Assembly (NCBI GenBank): GCA_017453605.1
Contig: JAFTEP010000293.1
Span: 1 to 13,015, forward strand
Length of the DNA stretch: 13,015 nucleotides
Direction of reading: 5' to 3'
Source: Clostridia bacterium
GTDB taxonomy: Bacteria; Bacillota; Clostridia; Oscillospirales; SIG627
Shown: positions 6,632-12,937 of the stretch, one piece after another
How the letters are laid out: each line of letters starts with the position of its first letter
Numbering within the stretch: the first letter of the stretch is position 1
Translations under genes and position numbers: made by a program
Notes under the pieces: generated by a model
What the model was told of the DNA's origin: nothing
The model's input: only the letters and a program-made list of their open reading frames with translations
Databases searched by the model: none

Positions 6632-6660
6632 TTGCCCGGATCGCCGCCGGGTGATAGAAT
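6632..6660 (+). promoter_or_regulatory. Promoter of the ADP-ribosylglycohydrolase-fold gene
   Basis: TTGCCC (6632-6637), a 17-nt spacer and TAGAAT (6655-6660) with an upstream TGA (extended -10). GGCGGTATTG (6625-6634) repeats the element of the promoter at 4406. CCCGG (6635-6639) and CCGGG (6647-6651) form an inverted repeat inside the spacer, a plausible repressor site. GGTGATAGAAT is identical in the promoter at 11890-11918. Confidence 0.6.
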
Positions 6661-6686
6661 CGAAAAAAACAAATCGGAGGAGAAAA

Positions 6687-8150
6687 ATGAACATCAATCT
6701 CAATGAATTCCGCGACCGCGTCCACGCCTGCTGGGTGGGCAAGAACATCGGCGGCACCATGGGCGCTCCCTACGAGGGCTGCAGGGAAAGGCTCGATATA
6801 AAAGGCTTTGCCACCGATCCCAACGTCATCATCCCCAACGACGACCTCGATCTTCAGCTCGTCTGGCTCTACGCCGTCGAGCAGGTCGGTCCCTTCGGGC
6901 TCGACGCCTCAAAGCTCGGCGAATTCTGGCTCAACTTCATTTCGCCCTACTGGAACGAATACGGGCTCGGGAAACTCAATCTGCGCCGCGGCGTCGTTCC
7001 GCCGATGTCCGGCGATTTCAACAACGACTGGCGCAACTCCAACGGCGCCTGGATCCGCACCGAGATCTGGGCGACCCTCGCTCCCGGCTGCCCCGGAGTC
7101 GCCGCGAAGTACGCCATAGAGGACGCCATGGTGGATCACGGCACCGGCGAGGGGACCTACGCCGCCGCCTTCGTCGCCGCCCTCCAGTCCTACGCCTTCA
7201 TTTCCAACGACCTGCGCGCAATGATCGACGCCGGTCTCAAATTCATCCCCGCCGATTCGCGTATGGCTCAGAGCATCCGCCTCGTTCTGAAATGCTACGA
7301 CGAGAAGGTCGACTACCGCGAGACCGCGAAACGCGTTTTTGAACTCAACAAAGACATCGGCGACGGCTGGTTCGAGGCTCCGTCAAACGTTTCCTACGCC
7401 GTCCTCGGTCTTCTTTACGGAGAGGGCGACTTCAAGAAGTCGATGATCTATGCGATCAACTGCGGCGACGACACCGATTGCACCGGCGCGACCGTCGGCG
7501 CGACGCTGGGCATCATGCACGGTATGGCGGGCATCCCCGAGGACTGGCGCGGGCATATCGGCGACGCGATCGAAACGGTCTGCATCACCAAGTCCATCGT
7601 CACCCGTTCCGCCTTCCCGAAGACCTGCACCGAGCTCACCGGGAAGATCGTCACCGCCGCTCCCGTGATGCTTTTCGCGAACCACTGTCCGATCACCCTG
7701 ACCGACGCCCCGACCGATATGACGCTCGAGGAGAAGGTCCTGAAAAAGCAGATTGACAAGATCCAAAACAGGTTCTCCGCCTTCCGCCGCTATACGACGG
7801 AGCACAATCTCTTAAGATGCCGCGCCACCGTCGATTTCGGCGAGCCGCCCGTCATCAGAGCGGGAGAGGAAAAGAAGATAACCCTCAAGCTCAACAACAA
7901 CGTCGCCGAGCTGGGAAGGCTTCCTCACTATATCACTCTCAACGCCTACAGCCCCGACGGTCTCGAGCTTGTCGATTCTCCCAGGTCGATCCTTCTGCCT
8001 CACACTCCGCAGTATTACGACTTCTCGAGCGAGACCGTCCTCACGGTCCGCGCTCCCGAAAAGCTCCGTTCGGTCAACAGGATCGTTCTCGAGCTCGAAT
8101 TTGAGGGTCATCCCACGCTCGAATACATCCCCGTAGTTTTCTATTCGTGA
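6687..8150 (+). CDS. ADP-ribosylglycohydrolase-fold protein with C-terminal beta domain
   Basis: A 487-residue protein whose first ~310 residues belong to the ADP-ribosylglycohydrolase family (DraG/ARH, COG1397), all-alpha enzymes that use a pair of metals to cleave N-glycosidic bonds of ADP-ribose or related molecules. The metal motifs are visible as NDDLDLQLVWL (51-61), corresponding to the TDDT-type motif, and CGDDTDCTGATVGATLG (259-275), the GDxTDxxGAxxGA signature. WVGKNIGGTMGAPYEG at 16-31 is the expected N-terminal GxxxGxxxGAPxE. From ~390 the sequence turns beta-rich without a motif I know, making it much longer than DraG (~300). The ATG at 6687 follows CGGAGGAG (6676-6682); an in-frame GTG at 6651 lies inside the promoter and is rejected. 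Lying after two amino-sugar genes, it may split a sugar N-glycoside rather than ADP-ribosylated protein; that is inference. Confidence 0.85.
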   Translation: MNINLNEFRDRVHACWVGKNIGGTMGAPYEGCRERLDIKGFATDPNVIIPNDDLDLQLVWLYAVEQVGPFGLDASKLGEFWLNFISPYWNEYGLGKLNLRRGVVPPMSGDFNNDWRNSNGAWIRTEIWATLAPGCPGVAAKYAIEDAMVDHGTGEGTYAAAFVAALQSYAFISNDLRAMIDAGLKFIPADSRMAQSIRLVLKCYDEKVDYRETAKRVFELNKDIGDGWFEAPSNVSYAVLGLLYGEGDFKKSMIYAINCGDDTDCTGATVGATLGIMHGMAGIPEDWRGHIGDAIETVCITKSIVTRSAFPKTCTELTGKIVTAAPVMLFANHCPITLTDAPTDMTLEEKVLKKQIDKIQNRFSAFRRYTTEHNLLRCRATVDFGEPPVIRAGEEKKITLKLNNNVAELGRLPHYITLNAYSPDGLELVDSPRSILLPHTPQYYDFSSETVLTVRAPEKLRSVNRIVLELEFEGHPTLEYIPVVFYS

Positions 8151-8168
8151 TTGTTTCGTTGCTGTGAT

Positions 8169-8220
8169 CCCGGGGAAAGGTGCTTTTTCAAAATGAGAAA
8201 AAGTCATTTTTTCCCCTGGG
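8169..8220 (+). terminator. Nested hairpin after the nag-like group
   Basis: The outer stem pairs CCCGGGGAAA (8169-8178) with TTTCCCC-T-GGG (8210-8220), with one bulged base. The inner stem pairs CTTTTTC (8183-8189) with GAAAAAG (8197-8203). A T-run (8233-8238) lies 12 bases further on. It is probably the end of the nag-like transcript and marks the switch from GC-rich to AT-rich sequence. Confidence 0.55.
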
Positions 8221-8290
8221 TTTCATAGCTTGTTTTTTCGTTGTCTATACAAGTGATTTTATTAATCCCTAATAACGAAGGTGGTTAGAA

Positions 8291-9151
8291 TTGAAAGAAA
8301 AAAAGCGAATCAATGAATTGAAGGGAAAAAAATCTAAAGAATCTAATAATGAATTTAAAGAAATGGCTGAATTTATTTCTAGACTCATGGGCTGTTCAGT
8401 TACTCAAAGAATCAAACAAGTCAAACAGCCATTTGGTGGATATTTGAATCCTAAAGCGTTGACAGATACAATTCTCGGAAAAGGGATCGAAGAATTGAAT
8501 CCAGATGAGTCGACTCATCCCGGACTTGTTGGTATGGCTGTCGATTATCTTACTCGCTTTATGCTTGGATCACCCGTTCAAGATGCTTTTAAGATTTCGT
8601 TATTGGGATCAAGAGAAATAAAAGAAGAAAAGAAAGCAAAAAAACTATTGCATGAAATAAAGGGGCTTGATCCAAATTCTGTTATAAACGCCGTAAAGAT
8701 GTGCGGATTTGATGTTTGCTATAGGTCAAGCGTCATTGCATATAAGCCGGTAGATTTGATTGTTCCCGATGAAGCGACTATTGGAAATATAATCATAATG
8801 GTTAAGCGTTCTTTGGAGTTTTTTAAAATCTATGGACCCAAAGTGCTTGACGGCTTTTCATTTGAAGGCGGTTATACCTGTAAAGTCGGTTCCGGAGACG
8901 GAGATTTTACCACAAAAGATACATTATGGGACTTTAAAGTATCAAAGGCTCCGATTAAAAAAGAGCAAACTTTGCAATTATTGATGTATTGGCGTATGGG
9001 ACTTCATTCCAAAAACCCTGAGTTCAAAAACATTAAGTATCTTGGTATTTATAATCCCAGGATGAATAAAGTTTCTCGAATTGCTGTTGAGCAAATATCC
9101 GAAGAGGTAATTAATTCAGTTGATAGAGAAGTAATAGGCTATACAAAATGA
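8291..9151 (+). CDS. PD-(D/E)XK nuclease-like protein of unknown function
   Basis: A 286-residue protein not recognised as a named family. Its C-terminal third looks like a PD-(D/E)XK (Cas4/RecB-type) nuclease core: GSGDGDF (Asp203/Asp205), TLWDFKVSK (Asp214-x-Lys216) and then KEQTLQLLMYW (225-234), the Q-x-x-x-Y helix typical of that branch. HPGLVGMAVDYLTRFMLG (76-93) may be the first core helix. The N-terminus to ~25 is Lys/Glu-rich and charged; no signal peptide, membrane segment or DNA-binding domain is evident. The start is a TTG at 8291, supported by AAGGTGG (8278-8284) six bases upstream; no convincing promoter is visible. It is alone in the AT-rich island, between the nag-like group and the convergent oxidoreductases. 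A role in DNA defence or in a lost mobile element is conceivable but not shown. The ORF is intact. Confidence 0.7.
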   Translation: MKEKKRINELKGKKSKESNNEFKEMAEFISRLMGCSVTQRIKQVKQPFGGYLNPKALTDTILGKGIEELNPDESTHPGLVGMAVDYLTRFMLGSPVQDAFKISLLGSREIKEEKKAKKLLHEIKGLDPNSVINAVKMCGFDVCYRSSVIAYKPVDLIVPDEATIGNIIIMVKRSLEFFKIYGPKVLDGFSFEGGYTCKVGSGDGDFTTKDTLWDFKVSKAPIKKEQTLQLLMYWRMGLHSKNPEFKNIKYLGIYNPRMNKVSRIAVEQISEEVINSVDREVIGYTK

Positions 9152-9197
9152 AATATCAAGTATTATGAATTTGACTGAAAGCGCAGAATAATAAGTG

Positions 9198-9219
9198 GAT
9201 TAATAATTTATTATTAATC
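9198..9219. repeat. AT-rich inverted repeat
   Basis: GATTAATAA (9198-9206) and TTATTAATC (9211-9219) form a perfect 9-bp hairpin with a 4-base loop. TAATAATTTA also occurs twice in direct orientation (9201-9210 and 9223-9232). It lies between the nuclease-like gene and the terminator; its function is unknown. Confidence 0.6.
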
Positions 9220-9234
9220 AAGTAATAATTTAAT

Positions 9235-9270
9235 AAAGAAGCGTACGCCGCCTTTGACGTACGCTTCTTT
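9235..9270. terminator. Bidirectional intrinsic terminator
   Basis: A perfect 13-bp stem, AAAGAAGCGTACG (9235-9247) with CGTACGCTTCTTT (9258-9270), and a 10-base loop. The minus strand continues CTTCTTTATTAAATTATT, a good U-rich tail for the oxidoreductase operon. The plus strand gives CTTCTTT for the nuclease-like gene. Confidence 0.85.
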
Positions 9271-9286
9271 CGGTTTCAAACGGTGA

Positions 9287-10558
9287 TCAAAACAGGTCGC
9301 TTATCGGGTTTTCTTCTTTCAGCCACTGTTTGCGGACTTCTTCGTATACCTCGTCGGGGAAGGTGCAGACTTCGTGCGAGGTGTTGGGGAGGAGCTTGTC
9401 TCCCGCGACCGAAGGAGTGCAGCAGGCGTTGTCGAAGCGGAATTTGTCGCGTTCGGCGGGTATCCTGAAATCGGGGATATCCATCGGCCTGTTTCCGGCG
9501 AGCACCGATCTCCACGCCATTATGCCGATCATGCCCATGTTCGCGGCGGTGTAGACGTCGATGCACCAGTCTCCGTCGGGTCTGCCGAGGATTTTTTCGA
9601 TGAAGCAGTGAACAGTATAGAAATCGCTCCCGCCGTGTACTGTCGATTTGTTTTCGACCTCGGCTCCGACGTCGTTTTCGGGGACCGAGTGCTCCCAGGT
9701 CCCTTTGCAGAGCTTGTCGCTTTCAAGATACATATTGAAAGGCGTTCTGTCGCGGTCGTATCTCTCCGTCTGCATCATACCCTTGGTCCCGTAGAACTGG
9801 AAATGCCAGCCGCCCGGTTCGACCTTCAGACCGCCGTGTATGCTCTTTGCTATCGCTCCGTTCTCGAGAGTTATCATTTCTATCCCGGCTTTTTCGGGAT
9901 GGGCTATCCTCATCTGCTTTTCTTCAGTGTTGACGTTCGTCTCGAAGCCCACGACCTTCACGGCTCTGAGGCCGGAGACCGTCAGGATCGGTCCGCAGGA
10001 GTGTGTGCAGTAGAAGGTGGGGAACATCAGATTGCGCCAGTGATCCTTTTCGCCGTAGGTTATCTTCGGCCAGATCGAGGAGCAGTCGTGCATATATTCG
10101 CCCTCGGCGTACTGGATGGCGCCGATTTCTCCCTTACGGGCTCTTTTCCACATCTCGAACGGCGCTTTCATATAGCAGCAGTTTTCCGCGTAGCTGTAGA
10201 CGAGCCCCGTCCTTTCGACGGTCTCGATCAGCTTCACGAGCTGTGCGGGCGTCTCTCCGGGAAGGACCTCGCTCATTATGTGCTTTCCCGCTTCAAGGCA
10301 CTTTACGCCGTAAGTGGCATGCTCAGTGGCGTAGTTTGCCAGGACCACCGCGTCCATATCGTGCTTTATGAAGTCGTCGAAATCTGAATACACCGCAAGA
10401 TCGACGCCCTTTTCGTCGGCAGTCTTTTTGCAGTTTGAAAGGATCGGCTCATATTTGTCGCATACGGCGACAAGCTCGGCGTCGGGATGGTCGAGCAATT
10501 GATCCACCATCACCTTGCCTCTGCCTCCGCCGAAAACTCCGATCTTTACCTTTTTCAT
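9287..10558 (-). CDS. Gfo/Idh/MocA family oxidoreductase (downstream copy)
   Basis: A 423-residue member of the Gfo/Idh/MocA superfamily, NAD(P)-dependent enzymes that usually oxidise or reduce sugars and cyclitols. The Rossmann nucleotide-binding loop is KIGVFGGGRGK (5-15), followed by LVAVCDKYEP with an acidic residue that suggests NAD(H). The GKHIMSEVLPGETPAQLVKL segment (91-110) is where the superfamily has its EKP motif, but here it reads EVL, so the usual catalytic Lys is absent. FYCTHSCGP (~182-190) is a candidate substrate-site segment. No signal peptide or twin-arginine motif is present. The start has AAAGGCGG upstream. It follows its paralogue after only 14 bases and shares its promoter. 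The substrate is unknown; nearby amino-sugar genes suggest a sugar, and NAD-dependent glycosidases of family GH109 share this fold. Confidence 0.87.
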   Translation of the reverse strand: MKKVKIGVFGGGRGKVMVDQLLDHPDAELVAVCDKYEPILSNCKKTADEKGVDLAVYSDFDDFIKHDMDAVVLANYATEHATYGVKCLEAGKHIMSEVLPGETPAQLVKLIETVERTGLVYSYAENCCYMKAPFEMWKRARKGEIGAIQYAEGEYMHDCSSIWPKITYGEKDHWRNLMFPTFYCTHSCGPILTVSGLRAVKVVGFETNVNTEEKQMRIAHPEKAGIEMITLENGAIAKSIHGGLKVEPGGWHFQFYGTKGMMQTERYDRDRTPFNMYLESDKLCKGTWEHSVPENDVGAEVENKSTVHGGSDFYTVHCFIEKILGRPDGDWCIDVYTAANMGMIGIMAWRSVLAGNRPMDIPDFRIPAERDKFRFDNACCTPSVAGDKLLPNTSHEVCTFPDEVYEEVRKQWLKEENPISDLF

Positions 10559-10572
10559 CTTTTAACCGCCTT

Positions 10573-11859
10573 TTAAAACAAGTCGCTTATTTTGCTGTCT
10601 TCTCTCAGCCACTGTTTGCGGACTTCTTCGTAGACCTCGTCCGGGAATTCGAGCGTTTCGTGAGAGGTGTGGGGAAGGAGAGCGTCTCCCGCGACTTCCG
10701 GGGTGCAGCAGGCGACGTCGTCCCTGAACGCTTCGCGCTCTTCGGGGTTTCTGAAATCCGGGATGTCCATCGGCTCATTTCCGGCGAGCACCGATCTCCA
10801 CGCCATTATGCCGCACATTCCCATGTTCGCGGCGGTATATACGTCGATGCACCAGTCGCCGTCGGGTCTGCCGAGGATCTTTTCGATGAAGCAGTGAGTC
10901 GTGTAGAAATCGCTCCCGCCGTGTCCCTCGGATTTGAAGCCGACGTTTGCTCCGACGTCGTTTGTCGGCGCGTAATGCTCCCATTCTCCCTTGCAGAGCT
11001 TGGGTCCCTCGAGATAGATGTTGAAATCGAATCTGTCGTCGCACTGTTTGTCGGTGCGGTATCTTTTAGACTCCATCATTCCCTTGGTGCCGTAGACCTG
11101 GTAGTTCACACTGCCCGGCTCCATTTTAAGTCCGCCGTGTATGCTCTTGATCACGGCGCCGTTCTCGAGGGTTATCATTTCTATACCGGCGTTAGTCGGC
11201 AGGGCGATCCTGAGCTGCTTTTCTTCGGTGTTGAGGTTTGTCTCGAAGCCCACGACCTTCACGGCTCTCAGTCCCGAGATCGTGATGAGCGGACCGCAGG
11301 AGTGGGTGCAGTAGAAGGTGGCAAACATCCTGTTGCGCCAGTGATCCCTCTCGCCGTAGGTGATGTCAGGCCAGATCGACGAGCAGTCGTGGATATATTC
11401 GCCCTCGGCGTACTGGATTTCTCCGATGTCTCCGCGGCGGTATCTCTTCCACATCTCGAAGGGCGCCTTCATATAGCAGTAGTTCTCGGCGTAGCTGTAT
11501 ATCAGCCCGGTCTTTTCGACGGTCTCTATGAGCTTCACGAGCTGAGCCGGGGTCTCGCCGGGAAGGACCTCGCTCATGACGTGTTTTCCTGCTTCCATGC
11601 ACTTCACGGCGTATACGGCGTGTTCGTTGGCGTAGTTTGCCAGCACCACCGCGTCCATATCGTGCTTTATGAATTCTTCAAAATCAGTGTAGACCGCCAG
11701 CTCGACACCCTTGCTCTCGGCGGTTTCCTTGCATTTTGTGAGGATCGGCTCGTATTTGTCGCAGACCGCCACGAGTTCGGCGTCCGGATGGTTCAGAAGC
11801 TGATCGACCATCACTTTTCCTCTGCCGCCGCCGAATACGCCTATTCTGACTTTTTTCAT
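10573..11859 (-). CDS. Gfo/Idh/MocA family oxidoreductase (upstream copy)
   Basis: A 428-residue paralogue of the gene that follows it. In the first 60 residues the two differ at only nine positions, mostly conservative (K/R, D/E, S/T), and similarity continues to the shared ending ISDLF. Both have the GGGRGK Rossmann loop, the EVLPGETPAQLVKL segment lacking the EKP lysine (Glu97-Val98), the CTHSCGP segment and KILGRPDGDWCIDVYTAANMG. This copy carries about five extra residues in a charged loop (SKRYRTDKQCDDRFDF), the main length difference, plausibly at a substrate-facing surface. The ATG at 11859 has GGAGGG upstream, and a good promoter lies 31 bases from the start codon. It is first in a two-gene operon. 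The pair is a tandem duplication, and the copies may have separate substrates or form a mixed oligomer; both are inference. Confidence 0.88.
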   Translation of the reverse strand: MKKVRIGVFGGGRGKVMVDQLLNHPDAELVAVCDKYEPILTKCKETAESKGVELAVYTDFEEFIKHDMDAVVLANYANEHAVYAVKCMEAGKHVMSEVLPGETPAQLVKLIETVEKTGLIYSYAENYCYMKAPFEMWKRYRRGDIGEIQYAEGEYIHDCSSIWPDITYGERDHWRNRMFATFYCTHSCGPLITISGLRAVKVVGFETNLNTEEKQLRIALPTNAGIEMITLENGAVIKSIHGGLKMEPGSVNYQVYGTKGMMESKRYRTDKQCDDRFDFNIYLEGPKLCKGEWEHYAPTNDVGANVGFKSEGHGGSDFYTTHCFIEKILGRPDGDWCIDVYTAANMGMCGIMAWRSVLAGNEPMDIPDFRNPEEREAFRDDVACCTPEVAGDALLPHTSHETLEFPDEVYEEVRKQWLREDSKISDLF

Positions 11860-11889
11860 GATCTTCCCTCCGTTTTTTTGTTTAGATAT

Positions 11890-11918
11890 ATTCTATCACC
11901 GCCCGCACGGCGGGTCAA
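11890..11918 (-). promoter_or_regulatory. Promoter of the oxidoreductase pair with inverted repeat in the spacer
   Basis: On the minus strand TTGACC (11913-11918), a 17-nt spacer and TAGAAT (11890-11895) with TGA before it (extended -10). CCCGC (11902-11906) and GCGGG (11910-11914) form an inverted repeat inside the spacer and -35 edge, a possible operator. GGTGATAGAAT matches the promoter at 6632-6660. Confidence 0.72.
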
Positions 11919-11932
11919 GTGAAAAAGGTTTG

Positions 11933-12841
11933 TTATTTCAGTAATTTTTCCATATCCGGGGGCAGGGGAGCCTCGAAAACGAGCTTCTCTCCCGTCACGG
12001 GATGGATCGCTTCGAGCCTCTTCGAGTGAAGAGCGGGCCGCGTGATCAGATCCCGGTCCTCTTTTCCGTAGAGAAAATCTCCCGTCACCGGGTACCCCGC
12101 CCAGGCAAGATGCACCCTTATCTGATGCGTCCTCCCGGTAAGGAGAATAAGTTTTACAAGCGTCCTGCCGTCATATCTTCCCAGCACTTCAAAAAGCGTT
12201 TTCGCGCTCTTTCCCGCGGGGCTGACCCTGCGCTTTATCACCGATCCCGGTTCCCTCGCTATCGGCGCGTCTATCGCTCCGGCGTCGTGTTCTAAGATCC
12301 CGTCGCAGACTGCCGAGTATTCCTTTTTCAGCCCCTTTGTACCGCGAGCTGTCGAAAAGAGCGAGTGGACGTATCCGCTCTTGGCGATCAGCATCACGCC
12401 CGAGGTCCCGCTGTCGAGCCGTGTCACCGGATGGAAAGCCGTCCCGGGATGCGAGGCGACGTAGGCTCCGGCGACAGAAGGTCTGTCAGGGGCAAGGCTC
12501 GACGGGTGCGTCACGAGTCCGCCCGGCTTGTTCACGACGCAGATCCATTCGTCTTCAAAAAGTATATCGAGTTCGATTTCGGCGGCGTCCAGAGCCTTCG
12601 GAGCCACGTCCGCGACCAGACACTCGAGCGTCTGCCCGACACGGGCCGTTTCGGCGACCGTCACCCATTTCCCGTCGAGTGTGATCCCGTTCTCGACTCT
12701 CTTTATCCGTCTCAGAGTTTTCGTGCTGAGAGCGAAATTTTTCGCGATCAGCGCCCTGACGCTCATCCCGTCTTCGCTTTTCGTGACCGTGTGGCTGATC
12801 CTGTCCGTTTTTTTCGCCCCCTTATAAAGTAATTTTATCAT
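11933..12841 (-). CDS. RluA/RluD family 23S rRNA pseudouridine synthase
   Basis: A 302-residue RNA pseudouridine synthase of the RluA family, which isomerises specific uridines in rRNA or tRNA. An S4-like RNA-binding region spans ~25-75 (SVRALIAKNFALSTKTLRRIKR, then GITLDGKWV). The catalytic core begins at ILFEDEWICVVNKPGGLVTHPS. The catalytic Asp143 lies in HPVTRLDSGTSGVMLIAKS, and the family signature GRTHQIRVHLAWAGYPVTGD lies at 236-255. Length and order fit RluD-like proteins of Bacillota. The start is ATG 12841 with GGGAG five bases upstream; the unusual point is a promoter-like sequence over this start codon, described separately. No terminator with a U-tract follows, so some read-through into the oxidoreductases is possible. 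It appears to be a housekeeping gene unrelated to its neighbours. Confidence 0.93.
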   Translation of the reverse strand: MIKLLYKGAKKTDRISHTVTKSEDGMSVRALIAKNFALSTKTLRRIKRVENGITLDGKWVTVAETARVGQTLECLVADVAPKALDAAEIELDILFEDEWICVVNKPGGLVTHPSSLAPDRPSVAGAYVASHPGTAFHPVTRLDSGTSGVMLIAKSGYVHSLFSTARGTKGLKKEYSAVCDGILEHDAGAIDAPIAREPGSVIKRRVSPAGKSAKTLFEVLGRYDGRTLVKLILLTGRTHQIRVHLAWAGYPVTGDFLYGKEDRDLITRPALHSKRLEAIHPVTGEKLVFEAPLPPDMEKLLK

Positions 12842-12860
12842 AACGCTCCCGAAAGTTCAA
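12832..12860 (-). promoter_or_regulatory. Promoter-like sequence overlapping the pseudouridine synthase start
   Basis: On the minus strand TTGAAC (12855-12860), a 17-nt spacer and TAAAAT (12832-12837) with TGA before it. The -10 box falls on codons 2-4, so a transcript from here would miss the annotated ATG. It may be fortuitous. A weaker alternative, TTGTAT and TATTAT (-10 at 12893-12898) with an 18-nt spacer, lies upstream. Confidence 0.3.
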
Positions 12861-12869
12861 GAAAAGTCC

Positions 12870-12897
12870 TTGACATTTTCCCGTATTAATGTATAAT
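12870..12897 (+). promoter_or_regulatory. Consensus SigA-type promoter of the aldolase-like gene
   Basis: Perfect TTGACA (12870-12875) and perfect TATAAT (12892-12897) with a 16-nt spacer, 40 bases before the start codon. One of the strongest promoter matches in the window. Confidence 0.82.
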
Positions 12898-12937
12898 AGT
12901 TTTTGAAATTATTGAAATACAATGAAAGGAAAGATAT

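Larger units (their letters stand above)
8221..9234. other. AT-rich island, probably horizontally acquired
   Basis: Base composition changes abruptly from GC-rich neighbours to A/T-dominated sequence and back again, and codon use switches to A- and T-ending codons (AAA, GAA, ATT, GAT) within the single gene inside. The island begins just after the hairpin at 8169-8220 and ends at the hairpin at 9235-9270. A 10-bp inverted repeat, TTATTAATCC (8259-8268) and GGATTAATAA (9197-9206), lies near its two ends. No integrase, transposase or target duplication is visible. Confidence 0.7.

Noticed and set aside
5755..6672. Minus-strand open frame of 305 codons opposite the NagA-like gene
   Set aside because: It mirrors the GC-rich third positions of the real gene and has no ribosome site or family similarity.
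6651..6686. Upstream GTG at 6651 for the ADP-ribosylglycohydrolase-fold protein
   Set aside because: It lies at the extended -10 element and lacks a ribosome site; ATG 6687 has CGGAGGAG directly before it.
9198..9232. AT-rich palindromes considered as a replication origin or attachment site
   Set aside because: There are no iterons, DnaA boxes or integrase nearby, and only a short hairpin plus one 10-bp direct repeat. It is listed only as a repeat.
9374..11922. Two long plus-strand open frames opposite the oxidoreductase genes that resemble each other
   Set aside because: Their mutual similarity is explained by the duplicated genes on the other strand; neither has a plausible start context or motifs.
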